Assembly: GCF_011075055.1 (NCBI RefSeq)
Contig: NC_058147.1
Span: 4,774,001 to 4,838,000, forward strand
Length of the DNA stretch: 64,000 bases
From: Mangifera indica
Lineage: Eukaryota > Streptophyta > Magnoliopsida > Sapindales > Anacardiaceae
Reading direction: 5' to 3'
The position numbers and the translations under genes are program-made. Below, piece after piece: positions 12,356 through 24,416 of the stretch. A model generated the notes under the pieces. It was not told the origin of the DNA and made no database searches. It saw nothing but the letters and a program-made list of their open reading frames with translations. How positions within the stretch are numbered: position 1 is the first letter of the stretch; each line of letters starts with the position of its first letter.

Positions 12356-12652
12356 TCATAATAAAATCAGATACAGTGCAAGTGAAGTGACTGGCGGAAC
12401 ATTTGACAAAGGTGTGTTGCTGAGTTGGGATATAAGAACTTTAACGGGTGCCAAGCAAGATATCTTCATTGAATCACGCAGAGAGGCAACGCTAAGTTTA
12501 GACTGAATATCAGATGGAGGAATGTCTTCGGGGATGATCTTGAAACGGAAAGTGCAGATGCCGCTGAGAGACTCAGGGCCTTGGGACCTCAGTAGAAGAC
12601 TGTCGCTAAACTCTGTGTTCACAAAAGTGATGTGGAAGCCTTTGTAGTACAA
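12356..12652 (-). pseudogene. Unrecognised open frame, possible gene fragment
   Basis: This is a 98-codon minus-strand frame with balanced, protein-like composition. It reads for example YYKGFHITFVNTEFSDSLLL and LSGICTFRFKIIPEDIPPSD, unlike the low-complexity shadow frames around it. The final residues look non-coding, so an exon may end before them. I do not recognise the family. No partner exon was found nearby, so if real it is a fragment of a degenerate gene. Confidence 0.3.
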
Positions 12653-13135
12653 GTTTTGCTAGTCTAAGCATAGGATGTATGTGGCCTTGACCTGGGAATG
12701 GAACACAAACTGCACGAGGATGCTAACTTTCTGAACTCACCAGAGAAGCCATTTGTCAGTTAATTGAACTCTTTTTCTTCTTTGCTTATTAACTCGGTGC
12801 TTATCTATGATCCCCAAGGTTTAATACATAGATGGAACTTGGTCCTTAAACAAAGGTTTCGACAATTCCAATTTTGATAGCTAGATATCATTACGGTGGG
12901 CTGAAAAATGCTAACCAACTTAAACAAATCAACAAGCCAAACAAATAATTGCTTTAAAACGCAGCATGTTAATCAATAACTAGTATATTGGATCTAATAT
13001 TCACTAATCTAATTTATATTAGGAGTTTAAAATATCTTTCTGCTCATAATTGTAACCAAATCAACAAGCTAAAAAGAGATCCAGTAGTTGCACCAAATGC
13101 ATTTACGCCTTATTCTAGTGGTTTTTGAACATTGT

Positions 13136-13980
13136 TCACGCAAGTACTACGGAAGATGAAGCATTTTCAAGTACTACACCATCAGATGACGGAGGAAAAG
13201 GGCCATGGCCAGAGCCAAATGCTTTAATGTGGTCTTTGAGTGATCTCTTGTGTTTGAAATCTGACCCACAAACACAAAGCCAACGCTTGCCGCAATTCTT
13301 TTCATGAGTTCGCCAGTCGCCCTTCACAGCCAAGAATTTGCCACAGTTGCGACACATGAAAGGTTTGAGTCCATGCTTCCTCTTGTAGTGCGTTTGTAAA
13401 GTTCGAAAATCTTTTAGCGGCTTTGCCTTTGGGTGGTTTATGTTGTTCTTGCACCCTTCTGCACAACAATAGCATGGAATGCCTAATATAGCTCGTGGTT
13501 GAGTTCCCTTTAGCGATTCAGGCCCTTTCCGATATTGAGATCCATGACCCCACAAGTGCATCTGCCACAGAATTCTCATAGTTACAAAACAATCTCTATT
13601 AATTATTAAAACTGACAAAAGGTTGATATTGTCATTGCATGTACCTGAAGATTGTTATAGCGATTGAAGGTTTTGAAGCAAACATGGCAAGAAAAATGAG
13701 TAAAACCAATGAGTATTTGTTCAGGAGTCGGTATCCAGTATTGTTGAGCTGCAACATTTGCTTTTCCATTTAAGTTAAGATTATTGAAGCAGTGTGAATA
13801 ATTAGGAAGGCCAATGTGCAAGGCCACTGTCACATCCTCTTTTTCTTCCCCATGTGCATTCTTCTTTTCCTGTAAAGACCCTAGCAATGGCTCAGAGTCG
13901 TAAGAATTTGGTGTTGCACTTGGAAAGAGATCAAGTGGCTCAAGGGGACTGGAGTAGCTTGAAATATCTGAAGGCTCCAT
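13136..13980 (-). CDS. TT1: WIP-type C2H2 zinc finger protein (TT1-like)
   Basis: Two exons: 13980-13645 (112 codons) and 13561-13136 (141 codons plus stop), joined at CAG|GTACAT...TGGCAG|ATG, giving 253 residues. The N-terminus is serine/proline-rich and variable. The WIP signature reads [12 protein letters not shown] at about 81-92. Zinc finger 1 uses C98, C101, H114 and H118, and is split by the intron exactly where the family has it. The next finger region contains [15 protein letters not shown], followed by [20 protein letters not shown] and [17 protein letters not shown], ending [11 protein letters not shown] proteins are plant nuclear transcription factors; TRANSPARENT TESTA 1 (WIP1) controls seed-coat endothelium and flavonoid pigmentation. 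The symbol is assigned by family resemblance and the neighbourhood argument; another WIP member is possible. A TATA-like TTATATAAAA on the minus strand lies near 14035. Confidence 0.88.
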
Positions 13981-14027
13981 GACACAAGTTTACTAAGCAA
14001 AGATTATAGAAAGAGATTTAAAGTTTT

Positions 14028-14035
14028 TTTATATA
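14028..14035 (-). promoter_or_regulatory. Candidate TATA box of the WIP zinc finger gene
   Basis: TATATAAA on the minus strand, about 50 bases upstream of the ATG at 13980. This implies a very short leader, so it is only a candidate. Confidence 0.4.
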
Positions 14036-14742
14036 AGATATTGTGATGATTGGAAATAAATTAATGATAACAGAAAATTAAGGATGAGAGAAAGAGAGAG
14101 AGTAGATGTAGAGGGCATGGGCAGAGAATATTGTGGTTGAATGAAAACAACCTTAGTCAAGGGGCTCATAAATCTCATCTGTTTGTTCTGTTTATCAACT
14201 TTCGGAATGGAAAAGAAATACCTTAAATTCTGTGGCCCATGCTTTCTGATTTTGGCAACAATTTCACTGCAGAAGGCTGAGAATCTATGGAATATAGTGT
14301 TTATCTTCTGTTGGCAATCAATACTTTGACATTAGATTCACACCAGACACAAGCAGGAGAGAGAGATTGCATTGCAGTGGTGATATGATAAATTGCTACA
14401 TAAGGATTGTGATGATGACTTCTCATTTATATCCATTTAATACAATAAAACTCTTCGAAGATTTGCATTCAAACAAGGAATAATATGGTAATTATTCAGA
14501 GGACTTGTATTACACAGAGAAATCACCACAGTAGAAGAAACAAGGATCCATGCTCTTTACTTGGATTTTCACTATAATATCCGTGATTACAGTAAAATGC
14601 ATCAAGAGACCAAGTGCGGCAGCAGGCACTATGGTTAATTGGTAAGAAAACTGTGTCTAAATTTCTATACGCCACATGATGAGAAAAAATAACAAAACCA
14701 AAACTGAACAATAAAACAAAGATTGAACACCTTAACTTATAG
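14036..14742. other. Upstream region of the WIP gene
   Basis: No gene or clear repeat is visible. It should contain the WIP promoter. Confidence 0.45.
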
Positions 14743-16889
14743 TGGTTCGACTACCAATGAGATAGCCTACGTCCACTTCAGGGGGCAATTAGAAAACTCC
14801 ATTTCATTAAGGTTTCAAGAACAACATAAAGGTACAGATCTAGAAGAACACTAGAGAATAACAATTACCCAAAGAAAAAAAAAAACTAGAGAATATCTCT
14901 CTACAGATCACTCAAGTTCTTGTTGGAATATGTCACGGACTCGAACTAATATGAATCGCAGCGTAAGTAAAATTTGAACTCTTTTTTGTACATACTATCC
15001 ATCCATGAAATTAACCAAGATCAGTTTATAGGTTATAATATGCATAACATGCGTTTAACAATGAACTAGTGTGTGTTTCGCTCCCCAATCCAATGTAAGA
15101 GGTGATCCACACGGAGCATTCAAACACAAATAGACAATAGAGGGGCACTATAGGTCTGCTAAACCCCTTAAGAATGATAAATATATTTAAAGAGTATAAA
15201 AATGACAATAGTCTGAACAATTTGCAATACGTATGTTTGTACGCAAACTCAAGAACATACACTCCAAGAGGATGAATGCTTGTTACAGGTATGATACATT
15301 CGGGACAACTGTATGACATGTCATTCAAATTATCATTACTTAGTCATCCATGACTATTTTTGTGAATCTATAACAAATCCGCAAATTATCATCGGGATAT
15401 GCAATAAAATATACATTGGATATGATCAACTAGAAATAAGGATTGGGCAATCATTCCATATGAGCGCTCGTTCATCTCACCTTACATTTATTTAATATTT
15501 AAATCTTCTTTCTCCAATTTTGATAAAGTGAGTTTTCTACTGTTTTATTCAAACCACTTTGATTTTGAAGGATGTTCATTATGGTTCATTAAGTTGTCAA
15601 AGTCACACTTAAGTCTAATAATTTTGTGGCTCTTCAAACCCTTGTTCTAAATTTCGAACACAAGTCACCCTACATAACCTAAGGTCTATAGATTTCGTGA
15701 TTTACATTTTTCGTATGTGACCTATAAACTCTCCAGCATGTTGATTGTGAGCGGATTTATTATGAATCTACAATCTGTTAGTCATTTGTTCATTGACTAA
15801 AGTTGACCTCTAATAATACATCATAATCACTCAAGCAACAAAATGTTGGATATAGATAAAAAACCAGTCAACAATACGATCATTTCATCAACTAATATTT
15901 CATTGAGGTTGAAACACATAATTAGTGTCTACCTTATATAACTTTTTATTTGCATTGATTGACTTTTGTAACAAAGACCATATAGCATTTGGATCGAGCA
16001 ATAACTCAATCTCATTTTTAGTTGTTGACATTCGTTAGTAAACCTAATGAAAATGCTAGCAGGGTACTTATGAGCATAGGGCTCATAGTCCTGTTTGATG
16101 CTCGACTCAACATGAACCTGCAATTGTTCCTCAAAGAAATAATAAGCATTGAGTATCTACCAAAAATAGTGACTCACGGATGCAATTTTTAGCATAAAAA
16201 TGATCATCTATTTCTTAGATAAGATTGTCTACTCAATACTCCCAAAAAATTGATCTTGACAAGTTAGACAACCATTCTTGTTGAAGTCAAGATTAGCTTT
16301 GTAATACCACAAATATGTTTTAAGGGTATTTTAGTTTTTTTTTTTTTTTATGCTTTTAGTTTAGGAATGAAATATGATTTGTATAAGAGATTGAATTTTT
16401 GGTCTAATATATGGTTATATATAAAAGAATGCACGCCCGTATGTCATATGCAATGTGGACAATTAAGATTTTTGTCAAAAATTTATGAGATTAATGTGTA
16501 TATGACTATGCATCAAGGTGATGCACACTCAAACAATCCATTACTGATATCTTCTATTTATCCGGCCTTATTCCATGATTTTGGCACACCGGCTCTTATC
16601 AAAACAAAACAAAACAAAATGTTAAACACCAATGTTTACGGTGGCTTGACTACCAAAGAGATAGCATGCGTCATTTGAGGGACCAACCAGAGAACTCAGT
16701 ATCATCAAGGTCTCAACTCAAGAACAAGAAGAAGATACATAAGAAGATTAGAGAATATCACTCTACAAAACCACTCAATCTCTCTATTTTGTAACCTAGA
16801 TAATAATAATAATAAAAATTTTAAAAAAACAACCCCCTCCGAAATAAATAGTTGGATTACATCTTCTCTGTCATCTCTCTCATCCAACA
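14743..16889. mobile_element. Degenerate repeat region, probably an old LTR-type element
   Basis: A motif beginning near 14743 (GGTTCGACTACCAATGAGAT) recurs in diverged form near 16639 (GGTGGCTTGACTACCAAAGA). Each copy is followed by a similar 150-base stretch ending in AGAGAATATC-CTCTACA. Between them, TGTTGGAATATGTCACGGAC at 14921 resembles a plant LTR start, and TCCAACA at 16883-16889 could be the matching end. The 5-bp flanks (GTTCT and ATCTT) do not match, and there are no long coding frames. A stretch at 16300 (TGTAATACC...AAGGGTATTT) also resembles the start of the solo LTR at 202. I read this as nested, decayed retroelement DNA. Confidence 0.4.
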
Positions 16890-17563
16890 ATCTTCGGGAA
16901 TAATTTTATTGCCAGATATATGAAATTTCAGCTATGAGCCAAACCTTTCTAGAAGGTATATTCCCATCTAAAACGATTGCGTCCATGACTTCTTTAGCAC
17001 TTTCTTCTTATTTCTTCTTTGACATTTCAACAACTGATATGGCATATAAATTTTGCATATATATATATATATGATGATTTGTGAAATTTCTCTATTAATT
17101 AATGGTTTAGTTTATTATATGATGAGCAACCTTCATGATTCAAAAGTAAGATAAATCCCAAACCTTCTTGATTTATCAAAATTTATTTTTTATTGAGGGA
17201 ATGTAGTTCCCAAATTTTGTTCACAGATCATACAAAGTTTGTGAAAGATGTTAAATTCTTGTTCTTAGAGAATGAAGAACTGAAATGAACTTGGAATATA
17301 ATAGAATAATAATCATTTGAAGAATTTTCGAAAAAGGGAAAATTCTGAATAAGGTTGGTGATTAGTCCATCTCTTGCTGCATGCCGTGGCTAAGGAGAAC
17401 ACAAAGTAGTAGCCCCTTGAAGCTGTAACCACCAAATGTTACAGCTTTGGACCCAAAAAATATATTAATGGTTGTGTATAGGAGTAATATAGAGTGATAA
17501 GAAGAGCATAAGCATATTAAGATTTTACAATTGAAACTTTCTCCCCCCAAAAAGGTTGAGTTC
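16890..17563. other. Intergenic DNA and 3' UTR of the RRM gene
   Basis: AT-rich with a short (AT)n run near 17060. The last bases before 17564 are the expected 3' UTR of the minus-strand RRM gene. Confidence 0.5.
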
Positions 17564-20139
17564 TTAGGTATTTGGATTTTCTGAAGTAACCACTTGGACT
17601 TCTGTTTCTGCAGATGTTTGCTGTGGAGCCTGTGAATCTGAAACCAGCGTGCAAACACAGTTACCAGAGAATTACGAATCTAATTATGAAAAGAAACTCT
17701 AAAGTTGTTTTTGAAATTAAGCAAAAGAATCCTCTAACTATGATGAAGATAATACAGGTGTGAACTGATGACAATTAGAATCATTCATTACTATTCTAAC
17801 CATCATCATATTTCTTCCGGGAGAACATCACCAATAACAATGGAAAATTTATTTTTGATGCTTCTGGACAGGTTGGTTATGGCTAGCCTAGAAAATGTTG
17901 CAGTCTAGCTTTAAAGACAGCTCAACTACAGCCATAAATGGAATAGAAAAGTGCATTTTCAATTTTAATTATTTGTCTCCGTCAAAAAGAAAGACAAAAG
18001 TTGTATTATTTGGTACAGTCACTGTCAAACAAAGTGTATGTCGTGAAAATAATGATCATAAATTGACAACTATAAATGCAGCATATAAATATATTTATTA
18101 TTGACTGAAGAAGAGGCTCTGCGATGAACTTGACCATATTGTAATTTATAGTCCTCCTATGAAATGCAGTATGAAATATATCTATCAGCATTATTATTGT
18201 TGTTGTTGTTGTTGTTGTTGTTGATATTTCTTTTTGTTTTCACCTAAAGCAATGACAAATACGGCAGTAGATAACATCGCAGTGGGCCATTTTCATGCTT
18301 GCATCTTCAGAATCAACCATCATCTAAATACTGAAACCACATGCAGTCACTATTAAATTACACTATGCTCTTCTGTCATGACTTTCCACTGGGTCATGGC
18401 AATAACCATACAGCTCACTCACATGGTTGAGGTTGCCCATGTGGCCCCCCATCCCCTTCCTACAACACTAGCATCCTAATAAGTAATCTCCCTCTCATAT
18501 ATAATTAATCATCCATACATGTGTCAGTGTGCACTTGTGGATAGAGTAATACAATGATAACAAGTTAAACTAATTATGTTAATGATGAAAGAAAGGTAAG
18601 TAGTAAAATTACCAGAAGAAATAAAGGGGAAGCGATGCCTCGGGATCTGAAGGGGAGGAGGAGGAGGAGGATAATTGGCTTCCATTTGAGTAGTCTGATA
18701 GTAAAGATAGGAAGGCGGCGTTAATCGCTGGGGCTGCGGCTGTGGCTGTGGCTGTGGCTGAGGCTGTAGAGTAGCAGAATATGTTCCCCTTGAAGATTGC
18801 AAAGAATAGCCATAATAATAGGGCGAACCCATTGTGGTTGAAGTTGCTCCGTACATTTGATGATAGTATTGTGGGTGTTGAAGTTGAAATTGTGGGTTAT
18901 AGAGAGCCTGCATGCAGCCATGTGCGCATTCAATTATAATGTCAATTACTCAAATGTAAAAAAATAATTGACAGAGTGAAAAAACAGAACCACTAACCTG
19001 ATGATGGTAGCCATAATCAGGAGTGTAAGTTGGGTACCTGACAAGAAGCAGATTTTAATGAATCAACTGCTTTTGGAAATAGAAAAGGATTAAATAACAT
19101 AGGTTGAAGAACAAATCACTAATCACTGATCAAAATTATTGTAAAGCTTTTTCTGGGTCCTACCACGAGACCTATTGTTACTATCAATTATTTTCCCTAT
19201 GCTTGTCACTACATTTTAGAAGCTTTATAATATATGAATTATAGGCCCTACGTTAATTCCTCAGCTTATTAAAGGCAATAGTTGGATAGTGTTTGACCCA
19301 TGTCACCATCGTTCTCTCCTGGCAGTGTGACAATTAAAACCAAAGAAGAAGAAGAAACGAAGTTTAAATCTCAAGCAAGTACTCCAAATTCTTCTGAATA
19401 AAATATATATATTTACTATTATTTGTTCTTACCTAGGCAAAAAGAAAATTAAAAATGAATCGGATTTACATTGCATTTTTAAAGGGTATGGACCATTTCC
19501 GAAAGGTAATATGAACAATATTTTTGGAAAAGGAAAAAGCAACTAACCCATAAGGTGGATAAATGATCGGAGGTGGTGGCGGAGGCAATGGCGCTGCCAC
19601 TCCACCATACGACGTTGATCCTCCCTGATAAACGTTGCCACCTTGATTTCTTATTCCTGTATTATCAAACATGTCTCATATTAATAATCGGCCGATGAAG
19701 AACAATGATATGATATGTATAAATCGACCTCGGGGTGGCGAAGGTCTAGGCCGTCCTAATGAAGCAATATTACAATTTGCTCTTCTTCCATCGATCACAG
19801 GATTTGGGTTCTCACAGGCCTTCCTCGCCGATTCCGGATCACGAAAAGTCACCTGAATAAAACAATAACCGTAGTATAATGATAATGAAATTAAGCTACA
19901 GACAGAACAGACATAGAAGAATGATTAATATATTCACGTATGAAATTTTGATTTACAAATCCGTATCCTTTAGATTTTCCAGTATTCTTATCAGTGATGA
20001 TAACAGCTTCAAGAATATCTCCAAATTGCTCGAAATATCTACGCATTTCTTCAGTGGGGGTCTCCCAAGCTAATCCTCCAACAAAAACCTTTGTGAACGT
20101 CGTGTCACCGAACTGTGATCGGTAATGTGGAGAAGCCAT
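17564..20139 (-). CDS. Single-RRM RNA-binding protein (plant ARP1/RBM24-like group)
   Basis: Six exons on the minus strand: 20139-19957, 19852-19729, 19656-19548, 19037-18998, 18907-18613 and 17637-17564. They total 825 bases (274 residues) and all junctions keep frame. The RRM spans about residues 15-92, with RNP2 KVFVGGL and RNP1 KGYGFVTF split by intron 1. The tail has [18 protein letters not shown], then a proline-rich stretch ([15 protein letters not shown]), [15 protein letters not shown], a QPQPQP run and a final exon reading [20 protein letters not shown]. That ending resembles what I recall of this family and fixes the last splice over a 975-base intron. Function is RNA binding, with the specific targets unknown. 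The chosen ATG has the context GCCATGG. An in-frame ATG also exists upstream at 20214. Confidence 0.85.
18195..18223. repeat. (TTG)n microsatellite within an intron
   Basis: About nine TTG units on the plus strand, inside the last intron of the RRM gene. Confidence 0.85.
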
Positions 20140-20214
20140 GGCATCTAAATTATCATAAAAAAGAGAAATGGGGTCTTCTTGGCCTTCTTCTACTTCTTGC
20201 TGTAAAATATGCAT

Positions 20215-23200
20215 GAACTTGGTCGATCAGATATAATAGTATTGACAATAAAAACAAACTAAACTGGGTATCTTTCTTTTTCAGCTTTTCGCTCCATCTG
20301 CGCCTCTATCTCCATTCTTTTAAACAAATCAACGAAGAGGGACGTCAGAGAAAGAGATGAAGTTAGTTTATGTTGTTGCAGCTGTTGTTATTATTTGATG
20401 GGTTGTTTCTGAACAAATGGAGTTGGTTAAGTGAAAAAGGGAGGGGATTTTGGGGTGTATTCAGAGAAGAAAGGTTGGTTTTGTAATATCGAATGACAGC
20501 TGCTTCGCTGCAAACTTGAATTTGTCCTCCCTGTTAAGCATTAATATAGCCTCCCACCGTCCAATCATTTATCCTTTCCCATCTCTTTACTTGGTTTTTT
20601 TGTGTTCTTCTCTATGTATTCTTTTGGCCTTTCCCTCTTGTTTAAACTTCTAATCTTAGTTTTCTATATAACTATTAGCTGTTTGTTTTCATTAATAAAT
20701 TATAACATAATACTTTTCCACACCAACATTTGTTTACAAGAACATATATATATATATATATATATATCTACTACTACTACTGTAATTGTTCATATATATA
20801 AAATTGATCCTCAAGAAGATTCTTAAGAATGCTTGTGATAATTTCCACATGAACCCATGTTCCTCAGCTCCTCTAATCATGAGCTGTTTCAGAGCCAACT
20901 TCTAGACAACAGAAGAAACGAATAAAACAGATATACTAAGAATCAGTATAGATAGAAAATCATGTGCTACAAAGCCGTGGGCTGGGCGGCTGAGATTGAA
21001 ACAAAACTGTAAACTGCAGAAACCGTAACCATCTCCATCTGTTAATCCTTTCTCTAATGATCCAGTCAACAACATTCATTAAACAAAAGTTCAACATCTT
21101 AATGACCCAATATTAAATGCATTCTTTATAGGTTAATGGAAACCCACAAAGCTCCCCATACGACTTTGAAGGATTCTGAATGCTCCCACTGCTGATTGGA
21201 AATACGTGTTTGTCATCTACATACGAAGACATAAACAACACACGCGGTGAAGAGAGAGAAATTCAAGAGGTGTAATTAAGCTTGTTGCCGGAGTTAGGGA
21301 CGAGAAGACAGCTAGAAGGAGGTGTAATTTTATGAACTCCGTGAACTGGCAGTCCTTTGCACGTGGGGTCGTATCATTCTGTGAGAACAATGAGCTGGAT
21401 TTCAAATATTTTCTTTTACACTCGACAGATTACAGTGTCTTTCTCTTTGCTCATTCCTATTATTGTGAGTGAGCCAGAGCCCACCCACTACCTCCTCCAT
21501 CTGCCAACTACCTCCAATCAATATGTTTATTTAAAGCTGATTTTTTCTGTGTACCCCGAATCCTTTCTTTCCTCAATTCTAGCTGTTTTGTGGGAAAGAA
21601 AATACCTTTCTCTTTACATATTTCTTTCTTTCTTCTCAAACTCTCCCAATTATGGTATACCCCTACTCCAACACCATCACTGCCATAGTGATAGCTAGCT
21701 CTTTATATGATTTCTTTATAATTTCAGCTTTACGTTTCCGTTAATTACACCAAGAATGATTTCCTCTCATTATTGCAAATATCGGTAACTATGATTATCA
21801 TATATTTAATATCCCGCTTAGTCCAAATAGCTCGGTTCATATTAAAATATTATTCATTTTGAATATAATCTATTATAATTTTATTTTTAAATTTTACAAT
21901 TTAAAACGCATCTTTATAGTTTAAGAAATTTACTGACTATTGAATTACTCAAATTTTCTTATTTTTAACCGATGTGAGATACATAAATAAATTTAATATT
22001 TCTCTTAAATTTTTCTAACATAAGATTTCTCGATGATGTCAGAATATATGTAGCTCCTAAAACTTCCAACACAATTTTTACTTCAACTAAGTTGTTGGAG
22101 TAAAATTGATTACCCAGTTATGCGTGACAACCAGATTTAGTGAAGATGTAATAAATTAAAGAACCTTTTAATTACTAGTCTATTGCCAATCAAACCCATA
22201 TATATGTTAATTTAATTTAATTTATTTACCAACTGTGATATATGATATGAAATCATGTCAAAGCCCCACAAAACAAGTAAATCTATGTATCTCTAACTAT
22301 TTTAAATACATTTATATGTACATATTTATATGTATTATCACAAAATTTAGTATTATATTATTTTTAATTCAAAATTATATATTTATGTAATAATATACAT
22401 TAAATGTGTATTTATTTATATAATTAAAATAAATATATATAATTTTATTAGTAAAAAATATGTCCCACTAGAATTCTGCCTTTGAAAGTTTATATATATT
22501 GCTTTTTCACAAATTTAGTTAAAGTATAGAGAAGGGCGGGGACCAATGAGTACGTGCCCAAAATCTTATGATAAGGTAAAATAGACAAATCCAAATGAAG
22601 ATCAGGCATCAAGGGCCAGGTTTAGGTCAAGTCTCTATTCCCCTGGGCAGCTTCCAGTCCTTTAAAGGTCCAGCTTTGTATGGTAAATAGGGACATATCA
22701 AGTCATCTCATTTGAAAGCTCCAGTAGATTTTATGATCTTGCACTACCCTTTTGTCTCCTGGAAAGTTGAAGAGAACCGCCTTGCCATGCCTGGTTTTTT
22801 GTCTATTCATCCCATTTCATCAGTACACTGCTTTTTTTGGATCCTTCAATCATATATACATATGGGTGCTACATTGGAACTGTTTGGGCTAAATTATGAT
22901 TTTTCTGTTTATTGGTTTTTGTTCTAGTTACATTTCAAGTATAAATTTGAACAGTGGCTGTTGTGTTTGAGAACATTGTTAAAGGGAGGCTATTAACTAA
23001 AATAACTATATTTTGAGAGATATGCAAAAATAACCAAGTGCGTAAGAATTAACCCTTATAATTAAACAACTTAATTGAGTGTAAGTTTCTTGTCATCCCT
23101 AACATTTAATCAAAGACCCTCAAATCTCTCAATTATAGCTGTTGTTTTTTTCTAACTTAAAGTTTATATTCAAAATCTCATACAAAAAATATGAATTCAA

Positions 23201-24416
23201 ACAAGGAATATTGTTAGATCAAGGAAAGAGGATCAATATTTACTTTTTAGGCATTTTCCAAAAAGTTTAACATACATGTTAAACTTCAAACTGGATCATT
23301 AAACTTTGATTTGAGAGTATTAAAGCAAGATTTTTAACTGTGGGTACCAGCATTTGCCTGGGTGGGCTACAAAATATAGAAGTTAAAGATTATTTAGAGG
23401 TTAAAGTATACACTAGACTTCAAATTGAAATGCTAAACTTTGATTTGGGGGTAATAAATATTTTTTGAACTATCAGGGTATTTAGAAAAATTTCACCAAC
23501 TTTTTCAAGGGTGTATACAAGAAGTATAGAAGTTGAAGATTTTTTTAAAACATAGTGCTCCCTCCCGCTTAACCTTTTATTGGAAGGATAGAATTTTGGA
23601 TCTATTAGCGTTTTAATTTACACATATACCCCCACAACAAACTTTAAATACAAAGATATTAATAAATATATGATTTGTTTATATAATTTACACATACATC
23701 CCTGTATTATGCTCACGATTGCTGTTAGAGAAAATTAAAAGAAACCTCTTATCTTATATATCTATCAGTTATTTAGTGTATGTCATTTTATTTTAAAGCT
23801 TAATACAAAATCTGGGGGTGTTTCCAACATCATTATATCAAAATTTATTTGATCCCTTATTTTTATAAAATTTTCCATACACCCCCAAATTTATATATTC
23901 TACTATCACATGAAAAAATTTCTAAAACCCTCTAGCTTTTGTCTATATAACTAACTTCTTCATTTCAATGTTTGGCTTCTACCCCAAACTTTCTTCAAAG
24001 TTTGATGTACACGTTAAATTTCAAATTTTAGGCGAAATTTTATAGACCTAGGATGGGACTAAGCCTAAATCGATCACAGAAAAGGGCAAGCCAAGATTGG
24101 GAAGGGCCTAGGCTTGGGCCTTGTCCTTAAAGATTGAGCCTGAGGGATAATGGGTTTGTTACTCAGTCCAACTATTAAAAATAATAAAAATTAAAATTAC
24201 CATAATACCTTTACAATTAAAATTTAAAAAATTTCCATAGGTCGAAAGACTATGTTGAAATTCGGTTGGGGAAAATGGGAATAAAAAAAAAATTCGCACC
24301 TTTCACCTCGTACCCAACAATTACAAACACAACTAAACCCCTATCATTTTATGCAAACATTATAATCTCACTTCTAGTATATGACCAAGAAGTATTTCAA
24401 ATGGATATGTTGTATA
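20215..24416. other. Gene-free spacer upstream of the RRM gene
   Basis: This covers the RRM gene leader and promoter, then AT-rich DNA with (TA)n at 20743-20767. Between about 23200 and 23560 there are short, diverged direct repeats with phrases such as TTAAACTTTGATTTG, consistent with decayed repeats. At 24050-24140 a GGCCTAGGCTTGGGCC-type stretch resembles TE flank sequence. No gene recognised. Confidence 0.5.
20743..20767. repeat. (TA)n microsatellite
   Basis: Alternating TA run followed by (CTA)n. Confidence 0.85.

Noticed and set aside
18320..18330. Alternative last exon of the RRM gene (TTTCAG|TATTTAGATGA)
   Set aside because: It would end the protein after three residues. The acceptor at 17638 instead gives [17 protein letters not shown], which fits the family C-terminus and keeps frame.
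18524..18612. Read-through of RRM exon 5 to a stop at 18524
   Set aside because: The extra residues ([15 protein letters not shown]) look like translated intron, and a good donor is present at 18612.
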